Below are positions 10,842 to 20,800 of a DNA stretch of 43,861 bases, piece by piece. Position numbers and translations under genes: made by a program. The notes beneath the pieces were generated by a model. It had not been told where the DNA came from, made no database searches, and saw only the letters and a list, made by a program, of their open reading frames with translations. Every line of letters begins with the position of its first letter. Position 1 is the stretch's first letter. Source of the stretch: Fragilaria crotonensis (Eukaryota > Bacillariophyta > Fragilariophyceae > Fragilariales > Fragilariaceae). The DNA lies in NCBI GenBank assembly GCA_022925895.1, contig JAKSYS010000525.1, forward strand, positions 1 to 43,861, written 5' to 3'.

Positions 10842-10913
10842 TAGGGCATAGCATAGTTGGTTCAAACTACTGATCCTCTGCGTGAGGGCGCGGGTTCGAA
10901 TCCTGGGGGTTGT
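10842..10913 (+). other. tRNA-like A-box and B-box pair (SINE head or tRNA relic)
   Basis: An A-box-like TAGCATAGTTGG is at 10849-10860 and a perfect B-box GGTTCGAATCC at 10893-10903. The 44-nt spacing equals that of positions 8 and 52 of a normal tRNA. The T arm pairs over four of five positions, but the sequences expected to form the acceptor stem do not pair, and the D and anticodon arms are poor. It is therefore not called as a functional tRNA; a tRNA-derived SINE head or an RNA polymerase III promoter relic fits better. Confidence 0.4.
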
Positions 10914-11887
10914 TGTTTAACCAACCAGTTCATAACTCTGACTCTCGCCCGATCATTGCGCTGTTGTTGAACCCTTTCCTACCGCCTTCATTTCCTCTGC
11001 AATAAACTGCACAGTCCGCGCCAGGCAGCGTGTTGATTGTCGTTGTTGTGGAAGAAGTGTATGGGGAGGACAGCGCTTGCAACTGTTGCCAGTGATGGTC
11101 TGGTGTTGAGTTGTTTCCTCGACTGGCCACTGGCCAGATCCCGTTGATGTCCGAAATGGCGTTGTGCGGACCTTACCTGCCAGGCAGCAGAGGAGAGGGC
11201 CAAACCATGTCACCCAGTTGACACGGGGATGGCAGTCATGTCATTGTTGTCCATGTCTGGTGTGTACCGGAGGAAAGGCATGGAACACTTTGAATGTGCA
11301 AAGAAGGATAGTGGGTGTGTGTGTGGGCCCCATGCTTGGGTGGTTTGGTTTTTCACATCCGTGTGGTTGCATGTGCCTTTGAAGATAGATAAAAAGTGAA
11401 GAGTGTTGCAATACGAACACATTTGATTGATCAAGCAAATGCAATATTTTAAGGTATGCCAGATATGGCAGTTGGTACATAATGGTATGTGACTCTTTTC
11501 TTTTCACATACCAACAATTGACATGACTGCATTATACATGTTGGCATCAGAAAACAACAGATGTTTGAATATCAACATATTGAAATCAAACATGTCATGT
11601 ATGCACCGCAGCATTATGGGTGTTGCCTATGGTTACCAGATATGTTTAACGTATGTTCTAAGTTACCATGCAGAAAAACAAGATGTTTAGCCAAAATTAA
11701 AGATGTTCAGCCAAAATTAAAGATGTTCATTGCTCAACATTTAAGGTGGTGATAATAGAACAAACATTGTAAAAATCATACAATGAAATACTTCAACCGG
11801 ACAGTAATGTGATTTCTTATGGAAAACCTAAATTATGTTTAGACAAAATATGTATCACTTACGACAAAAAAGTAACCATTTATTGAC

Positions 11888-11914
11888 ATAGTTAACAAAA
11901 ACGGCCTTCTGATG
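11888..11914 (-). repeat. Right terminal inverted repeat
   Basis: A perfect inverted copy of 9357-9383, followed by TG at 11915-11916, which duplicates the TG left of the element. Confidence 0.9.
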
Positions 11915-12920
11915 TGAACGTCTATCTCCATGCAACGCAAATGACGAGCTTCTACTCCCTGTCACAGTAACACCTGGCCGTTCAAATCTTGGCACAGCAA
12001 TCGGAAAACACCTGCGCGATGCCACAAAAACTGTGCAGCAAACAGTTACAACCAAACCAGTTATTCACAACACATGGTCTGCTTGGAGAGCTAACCCAGC
12101 CTTTCCAATTCGAGTCGTTATCACGCACATTGTATTAGGAGGAGAAAAGAACGAAAAAAAACCGTCATGGATGTTAATGACACCTGTGTGCGATCTCCAA
12201 ACTCGGCGATACATCTGCTGGGATCGTGCCCCTTTAGTCAAGTTTAACCTGTCAGTCGGCCAAATCTGCGATATCACCGGATTGCGTGAAGTGCATGCCT
12301 TCGAAAAGGTTACAGCATTTGTACCAAACTACGAATCCCCATTCGAATATAATGGGACATTAACAATCACGAATCAAACTGACATCACTGTTGAATACAC
12401 ACCAATTCCGCCAATAACAGCATCTCTCATCCATCAGAATGCTGGCGTAGGCCGTCTGTGCGGAATTGTTGAAGTCATGTCGACGCCTTCCATGGCATTA
12501 CGCAAGTCATTCTACACAAACCACGAAGACGACGACATTCCCTATTTGACATTTAACATTAAACTCAATGACGGTACGACTACAGAAGCATTCGTTTGGG
12601 GTGATCAAGCAACATCTCTCCATAAACAATCAATTGCTATTCACACCCAGCTACTCTTGATTCGTGCATTCGCAAAACCTAACGGTGGTTTGTCTATTTC
12701 GCCCAACAAGTCAGCAGAAAACAAACAACCAATGATTACTGTGCTAAGTCCGCAACAATCCACAGCACAGAATGCCGCTAGTACGGAAAGTCTCGAATTC
12801 GTCCCAGACACCATCATCATGAAAGCAGCACGCCATCATGCTCTCAAAACACGTGTCGCAGCTCTTCAAGCTGAAATCACTGCTATCTTCAAGGAATATG
12901 ACACCATTACTTCAGAGTGA

Positions 12921-14171
12921 TTTTCTATATGTAAACATGTATATAAATACGTAAGTAAAGTTCGGACGCTCTACCAGTACTATCGTAGCAGGCTTCTAAT
13001 CTGTACCTCTTCACATCATGCTTTTCACGTGCGTGATCCGCCAAAAGGGAGGCACAAGATATACTGCAATATATTGTTGAGTTTGGCAAGACTGTATTAC
13101 ATCTACTATGCTACGGATACCTACGCAGCCTCATGACATCATACTGAACTCGTGTCGGCTACTACTAAATGATCAACTGAGATTTAACCGCCGTTTTCTT
13201 CTAGTTTCAAGTTCTGTAGCGCAGGCGTTCCCAGCCACACCCCCTGTACAACAACCGCGGCCAACGGCCGCCCATCAGACTGGTTTTATACTAAATTTTC
13301 CCGGTTTACATTATATGCAAACAGTAAATAAATCTTCTGATTCCCGACAAAGAATCTTCACTCCTTCACTTTGAAACATGCTTCGATAATACATGTGTAC
13401 ATTGTACATGTGACATGTGCCTTGAGCTCTCTACCGTAGTTGATACAGTAGTACCACATAAAAATGGCTTGGAACCAATATTTACACAAGAGTTTCAAAC
13501 TACTTATTAATCTCCGTAGAAACATAAATGATAAACGAGCAGTTCTTGTATCATTGATCCTTCATCTGCTTGTCAACAGCAATGAGGAATGATCAAAGTA
13601 CTGGAGCAAGATCCGAATTGCCTATCGATGATATACAAGTCTGACTTTTTCATTTACTGGTTCGAAGTCGTGTATAAATATGTATACATATATAAATAAT
13701 ATTTTATATTCGGTTCTTAATATTTTTCACAAGAGTTTGATGAGTGAATCGTCAATCGAAATTCGTATTGGTACAGGGTTTTGTACGAGCTATTTGTACC
13801 ACACAGTGTAGAACAAACGCCAAGTGGAATTCTCTCAAACGTATGAAAATATTCAGAACTGTAGCTTGTAGAAATTGGGAGGGCATCCTCGACATGTGAA
13901 AAATGGTCGTGCAACAATGTTTTGAAGTCTCATCTACAGTATGCGTTTTTGAGAGACCTGAGCAATTATATTGTTTTTTCTATCTGCAGAACATACCTCT
14001 ATTTGTTCATTAAGGAGAGCTTTACAATAGGTCACGGTGTGAAATAATGAAAATTGGAGTCTTTTTGTGTAGAGGTCGTTGAATTTCACAAGAGATTGGT
14101 TGAAAGCCATTTTATTGGGCCAAAGCCATTTTTATGTGGTAGTGTGTATGTTAACACACACATGAACTCAG
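12921..14171. other. Intergenic interval
   Basis: Apart from the hairpin-CTGG feature at 13257, this stretch shows AT-rich DNA with TATATAAAT words and ACATGTACATTGTACATG near 13390. I see no gene I can support. Confidence 0.5.
13257..13283 (+). mobile_element. Candidate Helitron 3' terminus
   Basis: A 6-bp GC hairpin with a 3-nt loop (GCGGCC AAC GGCCGC, 13257-13271) is followed 8 nt later by CTGG (13280-13283), then T. Helitrons end in CTRR preceded by a short GC hairpin about 10-12 nt upstream and insert before T. It lies about 340 bp after the RPA-like gene and has the same polarity as the Rep gene at 152-4678. No 5' TC end is identified. The match is structural only. Confidence 0.4.
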
Positions 14172-14573
14172 ATGCAGTACGGAGTACGGAGTACCAGATT
14201 GAATGTACGTAGCATTCTTGTACTTGTAGTCCGCTCTACTCTTTGCTACACACGGTACAAAGTTGCAGTGTATGTCATACTCCACTCCGAGCTCCGAGCG
14301 CAAGAAGTGACCATCGTGGGTTTTGTCAAAATTGCAACAGGAATCAACAATTCCATTGCAATTTACTTGCTTGTTTTAGCCTACCGCGTATCGCGTGTTG
14401 GCAGCGGAGAGTTAGAAGATAGCGAAAGAGTCATGATGGATGGAGAGGATTTGTTTCTGCGGCGGTGGCTGCAAACGGCAAGTGAACTTTACGACGAAAT
14501 CACATTCAACGCTCCGAACGACGTGTACAATTATAAAGCTCCAGACCCATGGATTTCTTTCATGATTGGAACA

Positions 14574-14689
14574 GTAAGTTTTGACCTCGATTCACGTCAT
14601 GGATGCACTTCAGAGTACTTTGCTTGAAGTGCACGGAGTGCACAATTGTGGGCTAATACCAAATGTCCGGATTTCTGCTTTACCAATAG
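14574..14689 (+). other. Intron 1 of the membrane protein gene
   Basis: Donor GTAAGT at 14574, acceptor CCAATAG ending at 14689. It is 116 bp, phase 0. It joins MIGT to IFSAIGF, making one continuous hydrophobic helix. Confidence 0.7.
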
Positions 14690-15137
14690 ATATTTAGCGC
14701 GATTGGATTTGGGATGTGGATTCGTCGATTATATTTGATCAAACAACGACGCGACGTTCCTTTCCGTGGGTCTTATCTCATTCGAGCCATGATATCGACC
14801 GCCATTGATTCGGAAGAACCTTTTTACACCATTGCCAGTTTTTCCGCATTTTCCTTTCTGTTTCTCGGTGGGCTCCAATTGACTATCGGATTTCGTTCAT
14901 TGTCATGCTAGGCATATTTGCCATGACGAGTGCGGAGATTCGATTCGAGTCATCTTGGCCTTTCGGGATGCCACTTCCTTGTCAGACGCTTTCGTCTCTA
15001 GTGACATCATGGAGAGTTCGATGCGTAAGGCGGTCGAGACGGAACTCAAACCGGCGAACGTCTATGAAGATCTAGGTCGAGGAAGGACCATCGTGATAAT
15101 GGTATTCATTACGCAGGCTGTTCTGATTTCCTTTGTG

Positions 15138-15200
15138 GTACGTACTGCGTAGCACTCGCGCCTACTGCTTCCTTGGCCATTTGAATCCCTCTGATTATAG
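15138..15200 (+). other. Intron 2 of the membrane protein gene
   Basis: Donor GTACGT at 15138, acceptor GATTATAG ending at 15200. It is 63 bp, phase 0. The frame is open and hydrophobic on both sides. Confidence 0.65.
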
Positions 15201-16430
15201 TGCTACGTGTCCCAGGTTATAGACATCATGTCCTCGCAGACTTTCAAATGCCCTGATGGCACTCCGAATTGCCCCATCTTTGGTACATTCGGTTCGTGGT
15301 CATTGTACGTGCTGGGAATCTTTATGGCTTGCGTTTATATTCTTGGTCCAAAGACCTCGTTTGGTCAATCCGAACAAAACCCGGCGTTTTGGTTGCAATT
15401 GCTCTTGATTTCCAAGCGTGTTGGTGCGAAGTGTACGTGGTACGATCCTGTTGCAAACGTGACCAAGGAGCGATTCCTGCGTTCCAATGACAGTCACATT
15501 TGGGGTCGTTTTTTTTCATGTCGTTTTTGATTAACGGTGTCGGGTTTCACATATTGGTACATGCGTTGCCCATCCAAGTAGCGTATCAATCGACCTTGAC
15601 CGGCGTTGTCATTCGTGCGGTTGGTATGATGTACTTGGTGGATCTCGACGATACCACAGGTTACACCCTCACACTGGTGGAAGACAAAAAAACCTGAAAA
15701 AGGAACGGAAGAGGTTAGCACGCCAGAGGATGATCCTACTCCTGACTGGTGTACACCAGAAGCCGAGGTCCCGTTCAACCCACCACCTCCACGGCAGATC
15801 AACACTTCGGAGCTATCCGATGAAGCAGAGCGCATCATTAATGAAGCCATGGAGAAGCTGAATGCATTGAAGCGCGGTGAAGCATCAACAGCCAACATTA
15901 GTATGCGAGACGTTGCGGGATCGTTGCTTATGATGCCTAGGGCAAAGGATGTTGCGAGTTTCCGTGTTGATGACAATGGCGATGGTGAACGGGCGATGCC
16001 GTTGTCTCAGAGTCAGAATCCCATCGAAGGGGCTACTTTGGTCAAAAACGGAAAGGGCATTGACGCAGGGGATGGCGACGGCGACGTCGACCCTTGATCC
16101 CAGTGTCTCACAGTAAGAATCCAATTCAAGGGGTTGCTGTCGTCAATAATAGAAACGACATTGAAGGAGGTGGTGTTAAAAAGCCTGAAAAACAGTGGCT
16201 GAACGCGGAAAACGGACCAGTGTAATGAGGAGAAGGCAAGTGATAGATGAGAAAAAGTTGATAGGTAGAAGCGACGAGAACACAGCATGCTCCGACATGA
16301 AGGTCCTATCGCGTTAGAATGGGCCTTTCCAAGTGAGAAAAAGATTACATTAAGTATTATGGCGTCTGACTAGAAGCTACATATACAATATCATCCTTAA
16401 TTTACACGAAGGTTGCGTAGGTGGCATTCA

Positions 16431-17597
16431 TCATGCCATCTTTCCGACTGCCCCAAGTCCCAGACGTTCCATGAGGCCCTCCAGAGCCTTTCCGATGGGT
16501 GCTTCGATTTTTGTGACACCCGGTAAACCTTCAGCCTCGGCGCGTGTCTCCCCCACGTTCAGGATGCACACCTCCGTACCTCTCGACGCGGCCAGCCTGG
16601 CATACCGAAATGCCGAATGCACAGATAGCGACGTACCAATGCAAAGCAGCCCGTCCGAGGCCTCAACTGCCGCTCGGCAGCGCGTCACGCGATGTGGTGG
16701 AACTGAGTCGCCGAAAAAGACTACATCGGGTTTGAGGAATCCAGTACCACAAGAAGTACAGGGTGGAATGATCAAATCGTTGTAATTTTGAGACTTCAAC
16801 TGGGCATCTCCATCGGGACGCATATCATTGGCATCGTAGTCTGCCAACGCCTCCTCCAGCCATTCTCTATTCAAAGATTCCAATTTTTCAGTAAATACGT
16901 TTCGATCTTCCGAAGCTCCGCACTGCATACACTTGAGACGCGAAGTTCGACCGTGTAACTCGGTAACATCCACACTGCCGGCTCGTTGATGCAGGGCATC
17001 GACATTTTGAGTGACGATGGATAGAGTTTGCAGCCCATTGCCAAATAGATAGCGATTTTCGTCGCTGGTGGGAGAATGGTAGTCCGGTGAATCGTCAAAG
17101 GTAACGCCAATCTTTCGATTGCGTTCCAACTCGGCTAAAGCGACGTGTCCCGCATTTGGTTGGCGAAGATCAAACGAGCGCCATCCTACCAAGCCTCTGG
17201 CCCAATACCGCTTGCGATTCTCGGGTGAAGTCATGAATTGATCATGAATCATTGGCTTGTGTCCTTCGTGGTAGGATCCCCGATTCCCCCTATAGTCAGG
17301 AATTCCTGATTCAGTTGACAATCCAGCTCCAGTAATGGTCAGGATGGATCGCTTGGAAGACATCCAGTCGTGCAACTTGTCAATAGAATCTTGGAGTTGT
17401 AGAGGAGTCAGTAAGGTTTGCGGATCAGGAGGTCGAAGCTGCTCAGATGGTCCCCGGAGCAGGTGGGAGGTACGGAATCGAACTGTCGAGTGACCATGGA
17501 CATTCACCATGCTATCAAAATCACATATGCCAATCAAAATGCACCAGAACCTCAGCACCACATGCATCCGTGAGAGACCTTTATCTTTTCGATACAC
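16431..17597 (-). CDS. SIR2-family NAD-dependent deacylase, class II (SIRT4-like)
   Basis: An intact 388-residue sirtuin, which uses NAD+ to remove acyl groups (or transfer ADP-ribose) from protein lysines. Motifs: TGAGLSTESGIPDYRG (89-104), RYWARGLVGW (130-139), TQNVDALHQRAG (196-207), catalytic His215 in ELHGRTSR, zinc cysteines 223, 226, 280 and 283, FLKPDVVFFGDSVP (287-300), GTSLSVHSAFRYA (321-333). The YWARGLVGW and PDVVFFGD wording is that of class II (SIRT4). About 30 residues (161-190) are inserted relative to human SIRT4 before TQNVD. The N-terminal 70 residues precede the catalytic core; Met11 starts a hydrophobic stretch (MHVVLRFWCILIGIC), so initiation there with an organelle or secretory signal is possible. 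It converges on the membrane protein gene. No introns are needed. Confidence 0.92.
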   Translation of the reverse strand: MYRKDKGLSRMHVVLRFWCILIGICDFDSMVNVHGHSTVRFRTSHLLRGPSEQLRPPDPQTLLTPLQLQDSIDKLHDWMSSKRSILTITGAGLSTESGIPDYRGNRGSYHEGHKPMIHDQFMTSPENRKRYWARGLVGWRSFDLRQPNAGHVALAELERNRKIGVTFDDSPDYHSPTSDENRYLFGNGLQTLSIVTQNVDALHQRAGSVDVTELHGRTSRLKCMQCGASEDRNVFTEKLESLNREWLEEALADYDANDMRPDGDAQLKSQNYNDLIIPPCTSCGTGFLKPDVVFFGDSVPPHRVTRCRAAVEASDGLLCIGTSLSVHSAFRYARLAASRGTEVCILNVGETRAEAEGLPGVTKIEAPIGKALEGLMERLGLGAVGKMA

Positions 17598-18165
17598 TAC
17601 TGAAGTAGGAGTATACCTTAAGTCTACCCTCGAGTATAGTCTATCGTCTATACACTATACACCTTGGGTTCCTGCGCCGTTTAGTTGATGAATCGTAGTA
17701 ATGAATGTGGTAGTCCTGATAGATGTGATGTGCATCACCCTTTATTCTCGCCTGTTCTGAGTTCTTCGTTCATCACGAATCTCTCGTTTCTTCATTGGAA
17801 ATTCGAAACGAATGCATTGGCACTTGGCACAAGTAGTATGTATGCATACAAAGATACAAAGTACTCGGAATACTGGAGGAATCCTACTGTACACCCCTAT
17901 TCCCTCTCTTCAGATTTCAGGAACGTACTACTACTACTAGGTAGTAGTAGTACTCTAGAGTAGAGGTATTAACTATTTGCTGATGTGTCTATGTACAGTA
18001 GTTACTTGCAATGTACGGGAAAGTAGTATGTCTACCGGTAGTTTGTAGTGTATCGTACTGTTTCCGACTACCGTAGATCGCATCCTCAAAAGTAGTATGT
18101 CTACCGGTAGTTTGTAGTGTATCGTACTGTTTCCGACTACCGTAGATCGCATCCTCAAAAGGTAG
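17598..18165. other. Divergent intergenic interval upstream of the sirtuin
   Basis: This holds the sirtuin promoter side, GTAC-rich and CTACTACTAC runs near 17925-17955, and the 69-bp duplication. No gene is seen. Confidence 0.5.
18022..18159. repeat. Perfect 69-bp tandem duplication
   Basis: Units 18022-18090 and 18091-18159 are identical; each begins AGTAGTATGTCTACCGGTAG and ends CATCCTCAAA. There are no differences, so the duplication is recent or homogenised. It lies in the divergent interval between the sirtuin and the broken gene at 18166. Confidence 0.95.
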
Positions 18166-18918
18166 ATGGTACTGTACGACGTAGATAACACAATTCAAGT
18201 TCGACAAGGTTGGTTTGAATGTTTGAATCTCTTTGATATGGAGCAAAAAGCATTCTTTGAAACCCACTTGCCAGCGTCAATCAAGTCTTCCACTGCGAAT
18301 GATGCCATCATTCTGCATGTTGGGGCTCAGTATCGCAGCGGATACGCACATCTCATGAGTGCGGCTCTGAAGTATATCGCGAAACGGTGAGTCGACTCGC
18401 TGGCCCCAATATTCGTAGTGGAGCCCAACATCGAGGATTGGCCCACAAGGAATGGACTGTTTTCAAGTACTCCATAAACCAAAAAAGTGACTGCCAACCA
18501 CTTACGAAGGAGCGCATGCTTGGCCGGGGAGAATTACATACCGATTTGACTTTTGGGGCGTGGGATCAATTTGAGCCGCTTAGCTTAAGTGTCTTTCACG
18601 ATCTGTACCCTCGTTTGGCGTACGGATCATTGTTAGGAAATGACACGTACAAATGTTATCCAGACTGCACTCCTCAAAAATGGCGATTGGACTTGGTGCG
18701 ACGGAAAACTCGCGACTTCGAAAGTTCATATTGTTCCAGTTTGGTGGCAAATGGCCTCATTGAGTTTGCAGCACGGGATGATAACTGCGCGAAAGCCTGG
18801 CGACTGCGGACACAAGGATATAAGCTCGCTGATCAACATGAACGATCAGCTCGTGCGAGCCATGATGAACACCCCCCATAATCGCAAAGTTGACATAGCT
18901 TCATCGTGCGTTGGATAA
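18166..18918 (+). pseudogene. Broken gene, possibly SGNH/PC-esterase-like
   Basis: The first frame reads NDAIILHVGAQYRSGYAHLM, ends at TGA 18388, but continues in the same frame as APIFVVEPNIEDWPTRNG. A frame change then leads to KSDCQPLTKERMLGRGE and FHDLYPRLAYGSLLGNDTYKCYPDCT, and another to NGDWTWC, VHIVPVWWQMASLS and PGDCGHKDISSLINMNDQL. The order (an early HVGxxYRSG, a mid VEPxxxxWPTxNG, a late DCxHK plus MNxQL) recalls secreted SGNH-type esterase or glycan-modifying proteins of diatoms, where DxxH closes the active site. That is a weak inference. One stop and at least two frame changes make it a pseudogene as read. It converges with ATE1, 70 bp away. Confidence 0.45.
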
Positions 18919-18988
18919 TCTGACTTTCCAAAAACCGATTCTGGTTGACGGTTCGATCAGGGCGATTCCTGCCGTCGATGATTACAAG

Positions 18989-20706
18989 CTACTCCATCCT
19001 GACAATACAATGACGACTCACGTCCGGACCCACTTGTTGCACGAATTCTCGCACCATGGGTCGCACAATCGCTTGACTGCTAGGTTGCAACATACTGATG
19101 GTCACAAGATTTGGCATTCCCACATGGAGAAGCACGGATTCCGCTTCAGTAGCAACGTCAAACGCAAGCATGTCCGATGGTGCGTCAGCTTCGAATAGCT
19201 GGCAGCAGTGCCTTTCCGGTGACTCCTTGTCTAGCCTTTCCTGTGCCTCGCGAGCCCCGACCCATTGCAGAGTGACTGGACATAGGAGCTGTGATGGGTG
19301 GTAGTCAGCCTTGTATCGCATTTTGCCGCACGAATGAATGTAGTAGCCAAGGTAGTAGAATGGTAAGTTTTGCTCCCGACAGTAGTCGATTTCCTTCAGG
19401 GTGAGAAATTTACCAAGAGGACACAAGGCGCGCGCAAAGGTGGCATTGTAAAACGCGTACACACTACTCAAACCATCCGCCAAGAAGTCCAAAACACCCA
19501 CGGCAATCAGGGTTCCATTGATGCGATAATGTTGATGGAACGTTCCCGTCTTGTTTCCTGTCGCCAATGGTGACTCCACCAAGAATCTGTAAAGGATGAG
19601 AACGACGCCATCATATTCAGCAACTCCTTTGGCGTCAACCCCGGGTAAGTGTTTCTCAACATGGTTTGAGCTTGATCGACATATTCGGGAGTGGCATCGC
19701 CCCAGTCCGCCTCCTCCTGCTCCGCCAACGGGGGAGGGTCACTGTGCACTTGTTGCTGGTAGTCAAAATAAAGCTGATGTACGTCTGGTAGCAAAGAGGA
19801 CGCCAAAGCTGAGTGCGTGGTGATTTTCAAACTGTACGGTGGCACAGTGGCAGTATTTGGGAGATGATTGCGAAACCAATCGTACAGCAGGTCTTCGGGT
19901 GTCATTTGTGCGTCCATTGGTGATTCATTTGAATGAGAAGCAGATGCATCGAGAAGACGCCTCGAGACTTTACACTTGATCTGCCCGCTTGCCTCGTGCG
20001 CTTCCAGATCGATCGCAGCACTTTTGTTCCTTAATCGTGCAACAACCAGACTCGACAAGACGCCTCGGTCGTACTTTCCCTTGGACGAACCGGACACTGC
20101 TGCGCAGATAGTTGACACAGCCGATATGGTATCATCATCATTTGCCGTGACTTTGTATCGTATTGGCTGAGAAATTTCATGGAGTTGTGTAATCTCTTGG
20201 AGAGTCTCGCGCGTCCAGTCAGCCAGCTGTTTCAGAATGGGTATCGAGTCTTCATCCAGGCGAGGCAATCTCTGCACATTCTTTGAAGAAACAGATTCCT
20301 CTGTAGCTGTACCGGTGTTTGATCCTGACAACGCGCGCTGCATCTTTTTGAGCACTCGTCGTTGACTCTTCGAAGGAGTAAAATCAGCGACTGGCAAGCG
20401 TATAGTGAGAGCTGGACAGCAGGAGTCCCAATTATCAGGTTTATACAATTCCTGACCTGATCGGCGCCATCCACGGCGAATCAGTCGATAGTAGATTTCC
20501 GCAGATAAATCGGACGGTATCAGCATCCCATACGACTTCGACGAGTAGCGTCGTTCGCGCGACACCAGCGACGCGCGTCTTCCATGGCAATAACCACACG
20601 TTGAACAGCTCCATCCGCACAGTCGAACGGTACAGTGTTGATCCTGAGATCGCCCATTCTCCTGCTGTTGCTTGACTTCTTGCTGTGCTGAGTCGGAACC
20701 ATCCAT
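18989..20706 (-). CDS. ATE1: Arginyl-tRNA--protein transferase (ATE1)
   Basis: ATE1 adds arginine from Arg-tRNA to N-terminal Asp, Glu or oxidised Cys, marking proteins for the N-degron pathway. Exon 1 (20706-19640) has the N-terminal cysteine cluster CGYC (Cys37, Cys40) and SCCP (Cys96, Cys97), RGWRRSGQELYKP, and SKSQRRVLKKM. Exon 2 (19586-18989) has FLVESPL, GTFHQHYRINGTLIAVGVLD, LSSVYAFYNATF, LGKFLTLKEI and YYIHSCGKMRYKADY, the GNAT-like catalytic half. Splicing 19639-19587 gives YPG-FLVESPL in phase and a 554-residue protein, a normal length for the family. The start is the ATG just before the cysteine cluster. Three TGACGTCA sites lie 109-230 bp upstream. Without the intron the frame would shift in this interval. 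Confidence 0.9.
19587..19639 (-). other. Proposed 53-bp intron of ATE1
   Basis: On the minus strand the donor is GTTGAC and the acceptor CCTTTACAG. It is 53 bp, phase 2, and joins TYPG to FLVESPL, matching the continuous ATE1 family sequence. The donor is weak. An alternative is a frameshift that would keep EYDGVVLILYRF as coding; that segment is absent from family members I know. Confidence 0.6.
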
Positions 20707-20800
20707 TGTATTGAGCTGGCGCTACCGGTCGACGACAGTGCTGTTTCCTGTCTATTCTGTCATTTTTTGGCAGTGTGGTTTTCAAACGACCATACCGTAT

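Larger units (their letters stand above)
9357..11914. mobile_element. Unclassified 2.56-kb TIR element
   Basis: Both ends are 27-bp perfect inverted repeats beginning CATCAGAAGGCCGTTTTTGT (9357-9383 and, reversed, 11888-11914). The dinucleotide TG stands on both sides (9355-9356 and 11915-11916) and is single in the reconstructed empty site. The word GTTACC or its complement recurs near both ends (about 9402, 9446, 9523; 11632, 11664, 11871), as subterminal transposase-binding sites often do. No transposase is recognised inside, so it is probably non-autonomous. A 2-bp duplication fits Tc1/mariner or some CACTA relatives, but the target is TG rather than TA and the ends are not CACTA. It inserted in sense-neutral orientation in the RPA-like gene. 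Confidence 0.75.
9275..12920 (+). pseudogene. RPA-like OB-fold protein gene, split by a TIR element
   Basis: The gene starts at ATG 9275 (MASPKKSKHCHVTAIT...), runs to 9356, is interrupted by the mobile element 9357-11914, and resumes at 11917 to the stop at 12918-12920. Dropping the element and the second TG copy joins the third-last codon CCT to GAA in the same frame, giving an uninterrupted 361-residue protein. The resumed part has two OB-fold-like regions (roughly WSAWRANPAFPIRVVITHIV to FVPNYESP, and GRLCGIVEVM to HTQLLLIRAFAKP) like RPA1 DNA-binding domains, and a coiled C-terminus ending KEYDTITSE. The C-terminus matches the fragment beside the Helitron helicase, so it is probably a Helitron-encoded single-strand-DNA binding protein. 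As it stands the product would be cut after 27 residues plus element sequence, unless the insert is spliced. OB assignment is by pattern only. Confidence 0.7.
14172..16225 (+). pseudogene. Multi-pass membrane protein, unknown role, with introns and frame breaks
   Basis: Exon 1 ends at 14573 (KAPDPWISFMIGT); the intron 14574-14689 is GTAAGT...AATAG. Exon 2 continues in frame (IFSAIGFGMWIRRLYLI). A second intron, 15138-15200 (GTACGT...TTATAG), joins VLISFV to CYVSQVIDIMSS. Hydrophobic helices occur at NNSIAIYLLVLAY, FSAFSFLFLGG, DYRISFIVMLGIFAM, IVIMVFITQAVLISFV, SLYVLGIFMACVYILG, FMSFLINGVGFHILVHALPI and TGVVIRAVGMMYLV, giving about six to seven spans. The C-terminus is soluble, with PNPPPP-like proline and two copies of a QNPIEG/KNPIQG motif. 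Frame changes fall near 14875, near 14950, in a T8 run (15509-15516), in an A7 run (15686-15692) and near 16095. No family is recognised; a diatom-specific protein is likely. The start is uncertain; 14172 is the first ATG of the open frame. Confidence 0.55.

Noticed and set aside
10842..10913. Functional tRNA gene
   Set aside because: Only the internal promoter boxes and part of the T arm fit; acceptor, D and anticodon stems do not pair.
9357..11914. Tc1/mariner element
   Set aside because: The duplicated dinucleotide is TG, not TA, and no DDE/D transposase is visible.
18387..18418. Short intron GTGAGT...TTCGTAG in the broken gene at 18166
   Set aside because: At 32 bp it is too short for splicing; the protein-like text continues in the same frame through a stop instead.
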